A stretch of 7,185 nucleotides of DNA from an uncultured candidate division Zixibacteria bacterium (GTDB lineage Bacteria; Zixibacteria; MSB-5A5; GN15; FEB-12). The translations under genes were made by a program, and so were the position numbers. The stretch covers positions 1 through 7,185 of the forward strand of contig CAJVYT010000222.1 in the NCBI GenBank assembly GCA_913009765.1. The letters run 5' to 3'. Within the stretch, counting starts at the first letter, position 1. Each line of letters opens with the position of its first letter. Under the pieces are notes generated by a model that was not told the origin of the DNA, did no database searches, and saw nothing but the letters and a program-made list of their open reading frames with translations. Below are positions 1-6,829 of this stretch, one piece after another.

Positions 1-1
1 A

Positions 2-154
2 ATCAAACTTCATAGAAATCAGTATCCTGTCGAGAAAGTAGCTCACGGTATCGTTGTTCAGGTAAGATTCGATCCCTTCAATCTTTCGGAAGTGTATATC
101 TACGACCAGGATAATAACTTTATGGTTCTTCTGGGTTTCTTGTGGAAAGGGTAG
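2..154 (+). pseudogene. 3' fragment of a Mu/TnsB-type transposase, cut by the ISL3 element
   Basis: The frame is open from base 2 to a TAG at 152-154 and encodes 50 residues. The stretch VVQVRFDPFNLSEVYIYD resembles the small beta-barrel domain near the C-terminus of Mu-type (TnsB/MuA-like) DDE transposases, where V-x-VRYDP-x-DLS-x-V-x-VYD is a recurring pattern. The start lies outside the window. The ISL3 left inverted repeat begins at 124, so only about the first 40 residues are original sequence; the tail MVLLGFLWKG is read from the IS end. The family call rests on one short motif. Another DDE transposase with the same beta-barrel is possible, and the catalytic core cannot be checked. Confidence 0.5.
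124..145 (+). repeat. ISL3 left terminal inverted repeat
   Basis: This 22-bp end starts GGTTCTTCTGGG and matches the reverse complement of 1392-1413 at 17 of 22 positions by eye, including a shared TTCTTC/TCTTCC-GGGTTT block and the inner TGG. It lies 31 bp upstream of the transposase ATG. It also overwrites the reading frame of the upstream transposase fragment. Confidence 0.75.
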
Positions 155-176
155 GAAGAATTTGATATTGTGAGAT

Positions 177-1397
177 ATGGATGACAAAGAATTATACAGA
201 CAGATATTGGGAGTTGTAGCTCCTTGGGAAATCGAGACAATAGATCTCGATATGGATAAGAATCGGGTAGATATTTATCTACAGTGGCCATATCTTACAG
301 ACGGAACATGTCCCGAATGTGGGAAAACATGCAAATTACATGACCGCAGAGAAGAAAGAATATGGCGTCATTTAGATACCTGCCAGTTGAAAACCTTTAT
401 TCACTGCAGCACACCAAGGGTGAAGTGTTCGGAACATAAAACCAAAACAATGAAAGTACCTTGGGCGGAAGATATGAGCCGTTTCACCAAGCAGTTTGAA
501 CGAATAGCAATACAGTTTCTGGAATGTAGCGAGAACCGAAGTAAGACAGCAGAGATTCTGCGTCTAAGTTGGGATGAGATGAATCACATTATGGCGAAAG
601 CAGTTAAAAGAGGTCTTGAAAGAAGAGCAGATGAACCAATCAAATATATTGGGATGGATGAAAAGAGTTTTTTAAAAGGACAAAGTTACGTTACCGTCAT
701 GACTGATACCGAAGGGAAAAGAATCCTGGACATAGCGCAGAACAGGGATACAGAGGCTGTAGATAAGCTCTGGGGCACTCTCTCGGAGGAACAGAAGGAA
801 AGTGTAGAAGCTGTAAGCATGGACTTCTGGAGAGCCTTTATTAAGGGAGCAGAAAAACATGTTCCTGAAGCAGCGATAGTCCATGATAAATTTCACATAA
901 TGAAGTATATGAATGAAGCTGTTGATAAAGTTCGTAGAGCAGAGCACAAAATCCTGACTGCTCAAAATAATGGTACTCTAAAGGGAACCAAATATCTTTG
1001 GTTAAAAGCAAAAAAGAATCTCACAAAAGAAAACAGGAAGGATTTCAGAGAGTTGAATATTAATCAGTTATCTGTAGGACGTGCCTGGAATCGTAAAGAA
1101 TTACTCCGCCATCTATGGGATTATTACTATGAAGAATCAGCCCGTAAGTTCTTCAAGAAATGGTATTTCTCGGCAACTCATTCAAGACTGGAACCGGTAA
1201 TCAAAGTAGCCAGGATGTTGAAAAGACATATTGAAAACATACTCACCTATGTTAAACATAGAATAACAAACGCCTTTGCGGAAGGAATAAACAGTAGAAT
1301 ACAGCATATAAAAGCTACAGCTCGGGGGTTCAGAAACTTCAATAATTACAGAATTTCAATCCTCTTTTATTGTGGTAAATTAAACCTTTATCCATAG
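177..1397 (+). CDS. ISL3-family transposase
   Basis: This 406-aa DDE transposase catalyses cut-and-paste or circle-forming transposition of its own element. Near the N-terminus is a zinc-ribbon-like DNA-binding region with Cys45, Cys48 (CPECG), Cys52, Cys77, Cys84 and His87. A helix-turn-helix-like stretch (about 115-145, SKTAEILRLSWDEMNHIM) follows. The catalytic core shows Asp161 in the hallmark GMDEKSF, Asp216 in SMDFWRAF, a VHDKFH motif at 235-240, and Glu369 in NAFAEGINSRIQ. The C-terminus (GFRNFNNYRISILFYCGKLNLYP-like) is the usual ISL3 ending, so the protein looks full length and functional. The ATG at 177 gives the expected N-terminus. The nearest purine-rich stretch (AGGAAG, 153-158) is too far upstream to be a good ribosome site, so translation may be weak. 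The stop codon falls inside the right inverted repeat. Confidence 0.95.
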   Translation: MDDKELYRQILGVVAPWEIETIDLDMDKNRVDIYLQWPYLTDGTCPECGKTCKLHDRREERIWRHLDTCQLKTFIHCSTPRVKCSEHKTKTMKVPWAEDMSRFTKQFERIAIQFLECSENRSKTAEILRLSWDEMNHIMAKAVKRGLERRADEPIKYIGMDEKSFLKGQSYVTVMTDTEGKRILDIAQNRDTEAVDKLWGTLSEEQKESVEAVSMDFWRAFIKGAEKHVPEAAIVHDKFHIMKYMNEAVDKVRRAEHKILTAQNNGTLKGTKYLWLKAKKNLTKENRKDFRELNINQLSVGRAWNRKELLRHLWDYYYEESARKFFKKWYFSATHSRLEPVIKVARMLKRHIENILTYVKHRITNAFAEGINSRIQHIKATARGFRNFNNYRISILFYCGKLNLYP

Positions 1398-1890
1398 AAA
1401 ACCCGGAAGAGCCCTTTTTCGTAACTGAACTTCCATTCCCAAAATTAAAAACATTTCCATTATTTTCCTGAACTCCTTTTGCCTCTATATCTTTTATCTG
1501 TTCTGTCCTGTTTCCAGATATCCGGCTGGCACTATGCAGTTCTCTTTGTTCTCTTTTGTTGGCGCTGTCTGAAAACTTATATCCTTGAATTAAACCGGTA
1601 ATCCCAAAATATTCCTTGATCTTTATATTTTGATTCAGAGTAGTTCTACTTATTTTCATTGCTCTTGTCAGTGCTGCCTTTTTTGCTCCTAATTCCACGG
1701 CTTCTACCATGAATATTTTTTTCTCTACCTGGTCGGAACGCACTGCTGTTTTTATTAAATACCCTCCACGATATAGATAGAATCTCTTTTTCTTATCTGC
1801 AAATTTTAGTTCCAGATATAGATCAGTACCAACCTTTTCCCAGTTCTTATTATTAAGTTCCTCCTGACTATATTCCAGATCATTATCCAT
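1339..1890 (-). pseudogene. N-terminal part of a helix-turn-helix protein, probably a transposase, truncated by ISL3
   Basis: The start is best placed at the ATG 1888-1890 (MDNDLEYSQ). A strong GGAGGGA ribosome site lies at 1897-1903 with 6-nt spacing; an in-frame ATG at 1905 has no comparable site. Genuine sequence ends at the ISL3 boundary, about 1414. The remaining residues to the stop at 1339 are IS sequence read backwards. The first 60 residues contain RFYLYRGGYLIKTAV. Next comes VEAVELGAKKAALTRAMKISRTTLNQNIKIKEYFGITGLIQGY, a helix-turn-helix with a Gly-rich exit. Such openings occur in large unclassified bacterial transposases in which a DDE core follows. That core is missing here, so the assignment is an inference from the N-terminus only. 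About 159 original residues remain and activity is not expected. Confidence 0.55.
1392..1413 (-). repeat. ISL3 right terminal inverted repeat
   Basis: Read on the minus strand it begins GGCTCTTCCGGGTTTTCT, the partner of the left end at 124-145. It overlaps the last base pairs of the transposase gene, including its TAG stop at 1395-1397. It marks where the minus-strand gene to its right was cut. Confidence 0.78.
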
Positions 1891-1896
1891 AAAACG

Positions 1897-1903
1897 TCCC
1901 TCC
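1897..1903 (-). promoter_or_regulatory. Ribosome binding site deciding the start of the truncated HTH gene
   Basis: On the minus strand this reads GGAGGGA, close to the full anti-Shine-Dalgarno complement. It lies 6 nt before the ATG at 1888-1890, which favours that start over the ATG at 1905. Confidence 0.7.
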
Positions 1904-2044
1904 ATTCTTCACTAAATATTACACTTTTAACGTAAAAATTAATAGAGGGTAGACCTGTTTTAAAGGGTATTTAGGTCGGATTTCTGTTATTTGTATCTAA
2001 AATAGCTATTTAGCTATCATTTTTACATTGCTATTAGTGAGGTC
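1904..2044. other. Short AT-rich intergenic stretch between two broken genes
   Basis: No gene is supported here. It probably holds the 5' leader or terminal sequence of the element that carried the minus-strand HTH gene. A perfect 12-bp palindrome (AAATAGCTATTT, 2000-2011) is followed by a second AGCTAT. GACCT/AGGTC half-repeats recur at about 1954, 1974 and 2040. At about 2044 the istB homology to the right stops abruptly, so the right border of this stretch is likely a recombination or insertion junction. No promoter can be named with confidence. Confidence 0.4.
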
Positions 2045-2398
2045 TGTAATAATTAATGATTTACGTTCGTAACATTCAGAGATAATTTCAAACAATAATT
2101 GGGCTCCCAGGCGATCCAGTGGAACGTACCCCCATTCGTCCAAAATCAAAAGTTCTGATTTCAATATTTGTTTCATGAACTTAGATAATGTCCCTTTTTT
2201 CTTCTCTTCAGAAAGCCTGTTCACTAATGCAGCAGTCCTGAAAAATCGGGTTTCTATCCCTTTTTTACAGGCTTCCACCCCGAGAGCAATGGACAAATAT
2301 GTTTTACCTGTTCCTACGTTTCCATACATTACAATATTGGATTTTGTCTCCAGAAATTCACACTCTTTAAGGTATTCGGGGGTAATTGAAGACGGTAG
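2006..2398 (-). pseudogene. istB: istB fragment: IS21-family transposition helper ATPase, truncated at both ends
   Basis: IstB is the AAA+ ATPase that assists the IstA transposase in IS21 elements. The visible part runs from LPSSITPEYLKECEFLE into the Walker A loop YGNVGTGKTYLS, then VEACKKGIETRFFRTAALVNRL, Walker B (LLILDEWGYVPLD) and LLFEIISECYERKSLIIT. Family-like sequence ends at about 2045; the residues that follow (DLTNSNVKMIAK) do not fit IstB and come from neighbouring DNA. The frame also continues upstream of the ATG at 2327-2329 to about 2398, where the left end of the next IS21 element begins. Both the N-terminal region and the C-terminal third are missing, so this is a relic. It lies opposite to istA at 2588, so it belongs to a different IS21-type copy. 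Confidence 0.85.
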
Positions 2399-2405
2399 TG
2401 GAGAA

Positions 2406-2497
2406 TCCGGCGCAATCCTGCCACCGATTCCGGTTTAAACCTGCCGGGTATTCCGGTTGAATCCTGCCACCCAATCCGGATTTATCCTGCCACTTTT
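2406..2497 (+). repeat. Four tandem 23-bp repeats at the IS21 left end
   Basis: The unit has TCCGG at positions 1-5 and CCTGCC at 12-17, with variable bases between. TCCGG occurs at 2406, 2429, 2452 and 2475. CCTGCC occurs at 2417, 2440, 2463 and 2486. Both series have a period of exactly 23 bp. A further TCCGG at 2507 is out of phase. IS21 elements carry multiple terminal repeats that bind IstA, so these are most likely transposase binding sites. A period close to two helical turns would put the sites on one face of the DNA. Confidence 0.85.
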
Positions 2498-2587
2498 TGA
2501 TGGTTTTCCGGAATCAAAAATGAACTTCATTTAACCTCATAAAAAAGGCACACTACTTCTGTCAAAAATAAGAAGCAGGAGAACAAA

Positions 2588-3397
2588 GTGTCTAAAAAGA
2601 GGATAAAGATGAAGAAAATTCGAGAGATTATCAGGCTTGCAGAAAACTCTGAATTGAGCCAGCGACAAATTGCCAATGCAATAAATGTATCACGCCCAGT
2701 AGTTTCTGAAACTGTCCAAAAGTTCAAAGCAACGGGCTTAAACTTTGAAGAGATTAAGGAAATAAGTGATTCGTTATTGAATGATTTACTTGCTGAACAA
2801 AAAAAATCAGGAAGTAAGGCAGATGCTCTGAAGAAGAATTTCCCTGAATTCGCAAAAGAGCTGAAAAAGAAAGGTGTTACTCTCAACTTATTATGGGAAG
2901 AATATCTGCAAGAGGTTCCTGCCGGATTAAAATACACCCAGTTCTGTTGGCATTATCAGCAATGGAGGAAAGATGAAAAACTCTCCATGCATATCGACCA
3001 CAAGGCCGGTGACAAAATGTTTGTTGATTATACAGGTCATAAAATGGGAATTACTGATCTAAAAACAGGAAAAACGATTCGGTGCGAAGTATTTGTGGCA
3101 ATACTTCCAGCAAGTCAACTAACCTATGCTGAGGCTTCAGAAAATCAAACCCAGGAAAGCTTTATGCGATCAAATGAACGGGCTATTAGGTTCTTTGGTG
3201 GAGTTCCAGCAGCAATAGTTCCAGATAACTTAAAGTCAGGTGTCATCAAACCGGATATTTACGAGCCAGACCTCAATCCGCTATTTGCCGACTTTGCCGA
3301 GTACTACCGAACAGCAGTCATCCCTGCCAGATCAAGAAAGCCGAAAGATTATCCAGAATTCTTTATTATCCCGAAAGTTGTAGTGAAGTATTTATAA
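2588..3397 (+). pseudogene. istA: istA 5' part: IS21-family transposase split by the RIT element
   Basis: This is the DDE transposase of the IS21 element. The start is a GTG at 2588 with AGGAG at 2577-2581 and 6-nt spacing. Residues 10-45 form a helix-turn-helix (LSQRQIANAINVSRPVVSETV). The integrase-like core shows catalytic Asp147 in MFVDYTG and Asp213 in IVPDNLKSG. The third acid is missing from this part. Authentic coding ends at codon 254 (RKPKD, 3347-3349). The next residues (YPEFFIIPKVVVKYL) are translated from the inserted element's end, and the frame stops at 3397. The product lacks the catalytic Glu and should be inactive. Excision of 3350-6850 would restore RKPKD-KALAENAVRLMYQR, a normal IstA sequence with Glu259. 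Confidence 0.93.
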
Positions 3398-3435
3398 GCA
3401 AAGAAGTTACCTGCCAGTATTTCGGGATAACATTT
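3343..3435 (+). repeat. RIT left inverted repeat, 93 bp
   Basis: Base for base this is the reverse complement of 6731-6823. Its first seven bases (GAAAGAT) are istA coding sequence, so the repeat reaches across the insertion junction. Inside it an 11-bp inverted pair, TTATCCCGAAA (3366-3376) and TTTCGGGATAA (3420-3430), flanks a 43-bp spacer. It ends 46 bp before the first recombinase start and probably holds both the recombinase binding sites and the promoter region of the operon. No convincing -35/-10 pair could be chosen. Confidence 0.95.
3344..3349 (+). other. Left junction of the RIT element (attL hexamer AAAGAT)
   Basis: AAAGAT is the last istA sequence before the element and is repeated at the right junction. 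In tyrosine recombinase reactions a short sequence shared by element and target marks the strand-exchange region, so this is the likely crossover overlap. The adjoining TTATCC would be one recombinase arm. Confidence 0.7.
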
Positions 3436-3469
3436 CATCATGTACCATCATTAATATTTAAATAATAAT

Positions 3470-3474
3470 GGAGG
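3470..3474 (+). promoter_or_regulatory. Ribosome binding site of the first recombinase gene
   Basis: GGAGG lies 7 nt before the ATG at 3482. An earlier ATG at 3478 is out of frame and too close to the GGAGG, so the 3482 start is preferred. Confidence 0.75.
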
Positions 3475-3481
3475 TGTATGT

Positions 3482-4723
3482 ATGAACAAGATGAAGTTAT
3501 CGGAACTCATCGATAAGACAAAGGGTGCTATTAAGCCAATTGGATACAGCAATTCGACCGTTTATCAGTATGGTCTGGCCTGGGGGAAATTGACCATTTT
3601 CTTTGCCCTTCACAATCAAACTTTCTTCTCTAAAGATTTGGCTTTTCTTTTTTTAAAGCTCATGACAGATCAATCCAAAAATGGAGATCTGAAAGAATGG
3701 CGTTTTAAATTGTACAGGTTATCAACTTACATATTGATTGAAGTGTTCGAAACCGGCAGTTATTCCTGGAAGTACCACAAACAAGATCCTGACATGAATC
3801 TTAATGTAGAAATGAAAACTATTCAGTCACGTTTCTTGGCTTTCTTGGAAAGAGAAGAGAAAAGAAACGGTACGAAAAATTTGTACCTGACAGTATCAAG
3901 GCAGATTTTGAAATATCTTCAGATGGGAGATTATTGTAGAATATCAAAACTTAAACTAAGTGATGTAAGTAGAATTATTTCGCATCTGGCCAGCCATTAT
4001 CAAAAAACAAGCATGCGTACTGCTCTATCTGCCCTAAGAGTGTTTTTTAGATACCTTTGGGATACAGGTCAAACTACGGTAAATCTTGCACTCGCAGTAC
4101 CAAACAATGGTGTCAGAAAGATTACTGTAGTTCCTACATTGACTGCAAAAGAGGAAGACTGCATTCTTCAGTCCATTGACAGAAACAAAACAATTGGCAA
4201 ACGCAATTATGCAATGATGCTGCTGGCTATTCGAACAGGTCTCAGGGAAAGCGACGTCATTAATTTAAAGTTTTCTGAGATAGACTGGCACGGTAATATC
4301 ATAAACATAGTGCAACAAAAAAATGACAGGCCATTGGTTCTTCCATTGTTACCAGAAGTTGGCAATGCATTAGCTGACTATATCTTGAATGGAAGACCCT
4401 CAAAACCAGGCTATGCTTATATTTTCCTAAGAATATTTCCACCTTTTATCAAGTTGACAACTGCTTACACAATAAATAGCAAAACTTTGATTAAAGCTGG
4501 TGTGAGAGCAGAGAGCGATCCAAATAAAGGTTTTCACCTTTATCGACATTCTATTGCTACGCGTATGTTAGCAAAGGAGATTCCCCTTCACATCATTTCG
4601 GATGTAATGGGCCATAGCTCAAAAGAGTCCTGCAAACAATACTTATTCACGGACGGAGCGCACCTTAAGGAATGTGCACTCTCGCTTAAGGGCATTGAAC
4701 CCAAGAGTGAGGTGTTGATATGA
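3482..4723 (+). CDS. ritA: RIT tyrosine recombinase A
   Basis: This 413-aa tyrosine recombinase is the first of the trio. The N-terminal ~210 residues hold an alpha-helical core-binding region (about 105-200 resembles the SAM-like integrase domain, e.g. TALSALRVFFRYLWDTG). A longer leading segment (1-100) is probably an extra DNA- or partner-binding domain. The catalytic domain has the full set: Arg255 (RTGLRESDV), Lys280 (VQQKNDR), His352 and Arg355 (HLYRH), His378 (MGHSS) and the nucleophile Tyr387 (KQYLF). The usual nine-residue step separates the last His and Tyr. GGAGG at 3470-3474 drives the ATG. The stop overlaps the next start by 4 bp (ATGA), so the two genes are translationally coupled. 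No break or missing residue is visible and activity is expected. It presumably acts with the other two on the 93-bp repeats; its separate role is unknown. Confidence 0.94.
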   Translation: MNKMKLSELIDKTKGAIKPIGYSNSTVYQYGLAWGKLTIFFALHNQTFFSKDLAFLFLKLMTDQSKNGDLKEWRFKLYRLSTYILIEVFETGSYSWKYHKQDPDMNLNVEMKTIQSRFLAFLEREEKRNGTKNLYLTVSRQILKYLQMGDYCRISKLKLSDVSRIISHLASHYQKTSMRTALSALRVFFRYLWDTGQTTVNLALAVPNNGVRKITVVPTLTAKEEDCILQSIDRNKTIGKRNYAMMLLAIRTGLRESDVINLKFSEIDWHGNIINIVQQKNDRPLVLPLLPEVGNALADYILNGRPSKPGYAYIFLRIFPPFIKLTTAYTINSKTLIKAGVRAESDPNKGFHLYRHSIATRMLAKEIPLHIISDVMGHSSKESCKQYLFTDGAHLKECALSLKGIEPKSEVLI

Positions 4724-5694
4724 ACAATTACAACTATCTCAGCAATTTAAGTGCATTTATCATAGGACTTATCTCTCAGAAAAATGAAATAGGCTATCCA
4801 TATCAAAGTTCCGGGCGAATCCTGAAAAATTTTGACCAATTCTGTTTAGACCAATATCCCAAAAATATTACATTGACACAGGATATGGGGCTTGGCTGGG
4901 CAACTCTCAGAGATGGAGAACATCAGAATGGTCTGCTACGGAGGATAACACCGATTCGCCAATTGGGAAAATATATGAATAGTATTGGGGCGGATGCCTA
5001 TGTCTTACCACCCAAGATTCCCAAGAAACAGATAAGATATATTCCCCATATTTATACCAAGCAGGAACTGTCAGCATTCTTCAATTCGTTGGATTGTTGC
5101 AAGCGAAGTCCTTTCAGCGGTCCCGTTCGGCATCTTGTAATCCCCCTCTTCTTTCGCTTGCTTTATTGTTGTGGTTTGAGATCATCAGAAGCATTATTTC
5201 TAAGAACTTCAGATGTCGATCTTGATGTAGGAACTATTTTTATAAAGGAATCAAAAGGTTGGAAAGACCGTTTGTTGTATCTTTCGGATGATGTAATAAC
5301 TCTCTGTAGACGATATGACCAAGAAGTCAAGAAGTCATTCCCTGAAAGGGAGGCCTTCTTTCCCAATCTGCAGGGGGACTTCTATAATCATGGAATTCCT
5401 GACTATTGGTTCCATCTCTTTTGGGATTGCCTGCCTGAAGCAAAGACATATTCGGGAAATTCCCCAAGAGTACATGATTTTCGACACACATTTGCTGTAA
5501 ATCGGTTAAACCTGTGGATTCAGGAAGGAAAGGACATTAACGCTTATCTTCCTTATCTGAGCATGTACCTCGGTCATGTCAATTTTAAAGATACTGATTA
5601 CTACCTCCATCTGGTCTCGGAGTTCCACCCTCTTCTCAAAGAGAAAGTTGAACCCATATCAAACAATATTATTCCGGAGGCAAACTATGAGTAA
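4720..5694 (+). CDS. ritB: RIT tyrosine recombinase B
   Basis: This is the middle recombinase (324 aa). A helical N-terminal region (about 1-100) is followed by a catalytic domain with Arg154 (YCCGLRSSEAL), Lys179 (ESKGWKDR), His252 and Arg255 (VHDFRHTFAV), His286 (YLGHVN) and nucleophile Tyr295 (DTDYYLH). The neighbouring Tyr294 is a less likely nucleophile because the His-to-Tyr step is then eight rather than nine. The ATG shares ATGA with the end of the first gene. A GAGGTG at 4709-4714 gives a 5-nt spacing. The stop overlaps the third gene by 8 bp. It is only distantly similar to its two neighbours, as expected when the three belong to different recombinase subfamilies rather than being recent duplicates. 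Confidence 0.94.
   Translation: MNNYNYLSNLSAFIIGLISQKNEIGYPYQSSGRILKNFDQFCLDQYPKNITLTQDMGLGWATLRDGEHQNGLLRRITPIRQLGKYMNSIGADAYVLPPKIPKKQIRYIPHIYTKQELSAFFNSLDCCKRSPFSGPVRHLVIPLFFRLLYCCGLRSSEALFLRTSDVDLDVGTIFIKESKGWKDRLLYLSDDVITLCRRYDQEVKKSFPEREAFFPNLQGDFYNHGIPDYWFHLFWDCLPEAKTYSGNSPRVHDFRHTFAVNRLNLWIQEGKDINAYLPYLSMYLGHVNFKDTDYYLHLVSEFHPLLKEKVEPISNNIIPEANYE
5676..5680 (+). promoter_or_regulatory. Ribosome binding site deciding the start of recombinase C
   Basis: GGAGG inside the end of the second recombinase gene, 6 nt before the ATG at 5687. It supports the short start over the ATG at 5576. Confidence 0.8.
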
Positions 5695-6727
5695 AAAATC
5701 GGAAGAAATGTTGTTTTATAAGTTGGTTCGGAGTTTTCTTGAAGTTTATCTTCCCAGGAATCGTTGTTATAGCCCGGAGACAGTGAGATCCTATCGCAAG
5801 GCACTCAAGCTTTGGAGGCTTTTCCTCAAGGAGAAGAAAGAAATTGATTTTACCTCCATTAATTTTTGCATGTTCACGCATGAAATGGTCTATGAATTCC
5901 TTGACTGGTTGAAAACAGTAAGAGGCAACTGTATGACTTCATGTAATCAACGATTAGCTGCTCTGAAGTCGTTTCTCTGTTACTGTTCTTCTGAGGTCAT
6001 GTCATTAACATCAATTTATCTTGATGTCTGTACCATACATGCTTTAAAGGAACCTAAAAAAGTAGTTCCCTATCTTTCCCAAAATGCCTTGAAGGCTATT
6101 TTGGAACAGCCTGATCCTAAATACAAGCTGGGATTGAGGAACCGATTTCTGATGATCTTGATGTATGATACAGGTGCTCGCATCCAGGAAATTCTTGATC
6201 TTAGGTTGAGAGACTTTCATCTGGATTCCAATGAATCTGCTGTATTTCTTACAGGGAAAGGCAGGAAAACCAGAAGCATCCCTTTAATGGACAGAACAAT
6301 AGAACATCTGAAAGAATATCTACGGATCTTTCATCCTCAAAGTTCACGATATGGTGATAACCACCTCTTCTATACGATGAGAAAAGGCATAACAGATGCG
6401 ATAACTCAGGATACTGTATCGGTCTTCATAAAACGATATGCAAGAGAGGCTAAAATAACCTGTCCGGAAATACCCGCTAATGTTCACGCTCATATGTTTC
6501 GTCATAGCAGGGCAATGCATCTATACCAATCAGGTATTCCCCTTTCCTATGTCAAAGACTTTCTTGGACATGTCAGCGCGACCACAACCTCGATTTATGC
6601 TATTGCTGACCCAACAATGATTCGTAAAGCGTTGGTAAAAGCTGCTGAAAATAGTAGTTCAACACCAGAAGTGGAAATTTGGAAAGGAAATGAAGATTTG
6701 ATTCTTAAGCTAAGTGGTCTTGAATGA
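5687..6727 (+). CDS. ritC: RIT tyrosine recombinase C
   Basis: This is the third recombinase (346 aa), an XerC/D-like layout. An N-terminal SAM-like domain (about 8-105, SPETVRSYRKALKLWRLFL and NQRLAALKSFLCYC) is followed by the catalytic domain. That shows Arg165 (YDTGARIQEIL), Lys191 (TGKGRKTRSIPL), His269 and Arg272 (HMFRHSRA), His295 (FLGHVSATTT) and nucleophile Tyr304 (SIYA). The start is fixed at 5687 by GGAGG at 5676-5680 (6-nt spacing). An upstream in-frame ATG at 5576 lies inside the previous gene and adds 37 residues with no family character. The gene overlaps the previous one by 8 bp. Its stop lies 3 bp before the right inverted repeat, so there is no room for cargo. Confidence 0.95.
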   Translation: MSKKSEEMLFYKLVRSFLEVYLPRNRCYSPETVRSYRKALKLWRLFLKEKKEIDFTSINFCMFTHEMVYEFLDWLKTVRGNCMTSCNQRLAALKSFLCYCSSEVMSLTSIYLDVCTIHALKEPKKVVPYLSQNALKAILEQPDPKYKLGLRNRFLMILMYDTGARIQEILDLRLRDFHLDSNESAVFLTGKGRKTRSIPLMDRTIEHLKEYLRIFHPQSSRYGDNHLFYTMRKGITDAITQDTVSVFIKRYAREAKITCPEIPANVHAHMFRHSRAMHLYQSGIPLSYVKDFLGHVSATTTSIYAIADPTMIRKALVKAAENSSSTPEVEIWKGNEDLILKLSGLE

Positions 6728-6730
6728 GAA

Positions 6731-6823
6731 AAATGTTATCCCGAAATACTGGCAGGTAACTTCTTTGCTTATAAATACTTCACTACAACTTTCGGGATAA
6801 TAAAGAATTCTGGATAATCTTTC
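6731..6823 (-). repeat. RIT right inverted repeat, 93 bp
   Basis: Perfect reverse complement of 3343-3435, with no mismatch over 93 bp. It contains the same inner pair, TTATCCCGAAA (6736-6746) and TTTCGGGATAA (6790-6800). The identity of the two arms implies recent formation, or gene conversion between them. Transcribed together they could pair over their whole length. Confidence 0.95.
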
Positions 6824-6829
6824 ATATCC
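6812..6829 (+). other. Candidate recombinase core site, mirror copy at the RIT right end
   Basis: GGATAA-TCTTTC-ATATCC: inverted six-base arms around a 6-bp spacer, the layout of a tyrosine recombinase core site. It is the mirror image, with one spacer base changed, of the site formed when the element ends are joined (6838-6850 to 3350-3354). Inferred from symmetry only. Confidence 0.5.

Larger units (their letters stand above)
124..1413 (+). mobile_element. ISL3-family insertion sequence, complete (about 1290 bp)
   Basis: A single transposase gene is bracketed by imperfect 22-bp inverted repeats at 124-145 and 1392-1413, giving an element of normal ISL3 size. The right repeat contains the transposase stop codon, which is compact but plausible for this family. 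ISL3 elements usually leave an 8-bp target duplication. Here the flanking octamers are AACTTTAT (116-123) and CTTTTTCG (1414-1421), which do not match. The flanking reading frames also come from different broken genes on opposite strands. The copy therefore probably sits at a rearrangement breakpoint rather than at a simple insertion site. Confidence 0.88.

Noticed and set aside
672..965. Minus-strand 97-codon frame inside the ISL3 transposase
   Set aside because: Shadow of the catalytic domain coding on the other strand; no ribosome site and no recognisable domain.
2175..2438. Plus-strand 87-codon frame
   Set aside because: It is antisense to the istB fragment with its Walker motifs and runs into the IS21 terminal repeats; no family features.
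2406..2497. CRISPR array
   Set aside because: The repeats are directly adjacent with a 23-bp period, there are no unique spacers and no cas genes, and they lie at an IS21 end.
2527..2937. Minus-strand frame of 136 codons with a hydrophobic C-terminus
   Set aside because: It lies wholly opposite istA, has no ribosome site, and its Ser/Phe/Leu-rich content is the expected mirror of a Lys/Glu-rich gene.
3378..3398. Promoter TTGTAG / TATAAG inside the left RIT repeat
   Set aside because: The two boxes are only 9 bp apart, far below the usual 16-18 bp, and the repeat is better explained as recombinase sites.
5576..5686. Longer start for recombinase C (37 extra residues)
   Set aside because: The extra part overlaps the end of recombinase B in another frame and shows no integrase character, while GGAGG sits correctly before the ATG at 5687.
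3482..6727. Tn554-type transposon or integron
   Set aside because: Tn554 has two recombinases plus a small unrelated third protein, and an integron has one integrase with attC cassettes. Here there are three recombinases, long inverted repeats and no cassettes.
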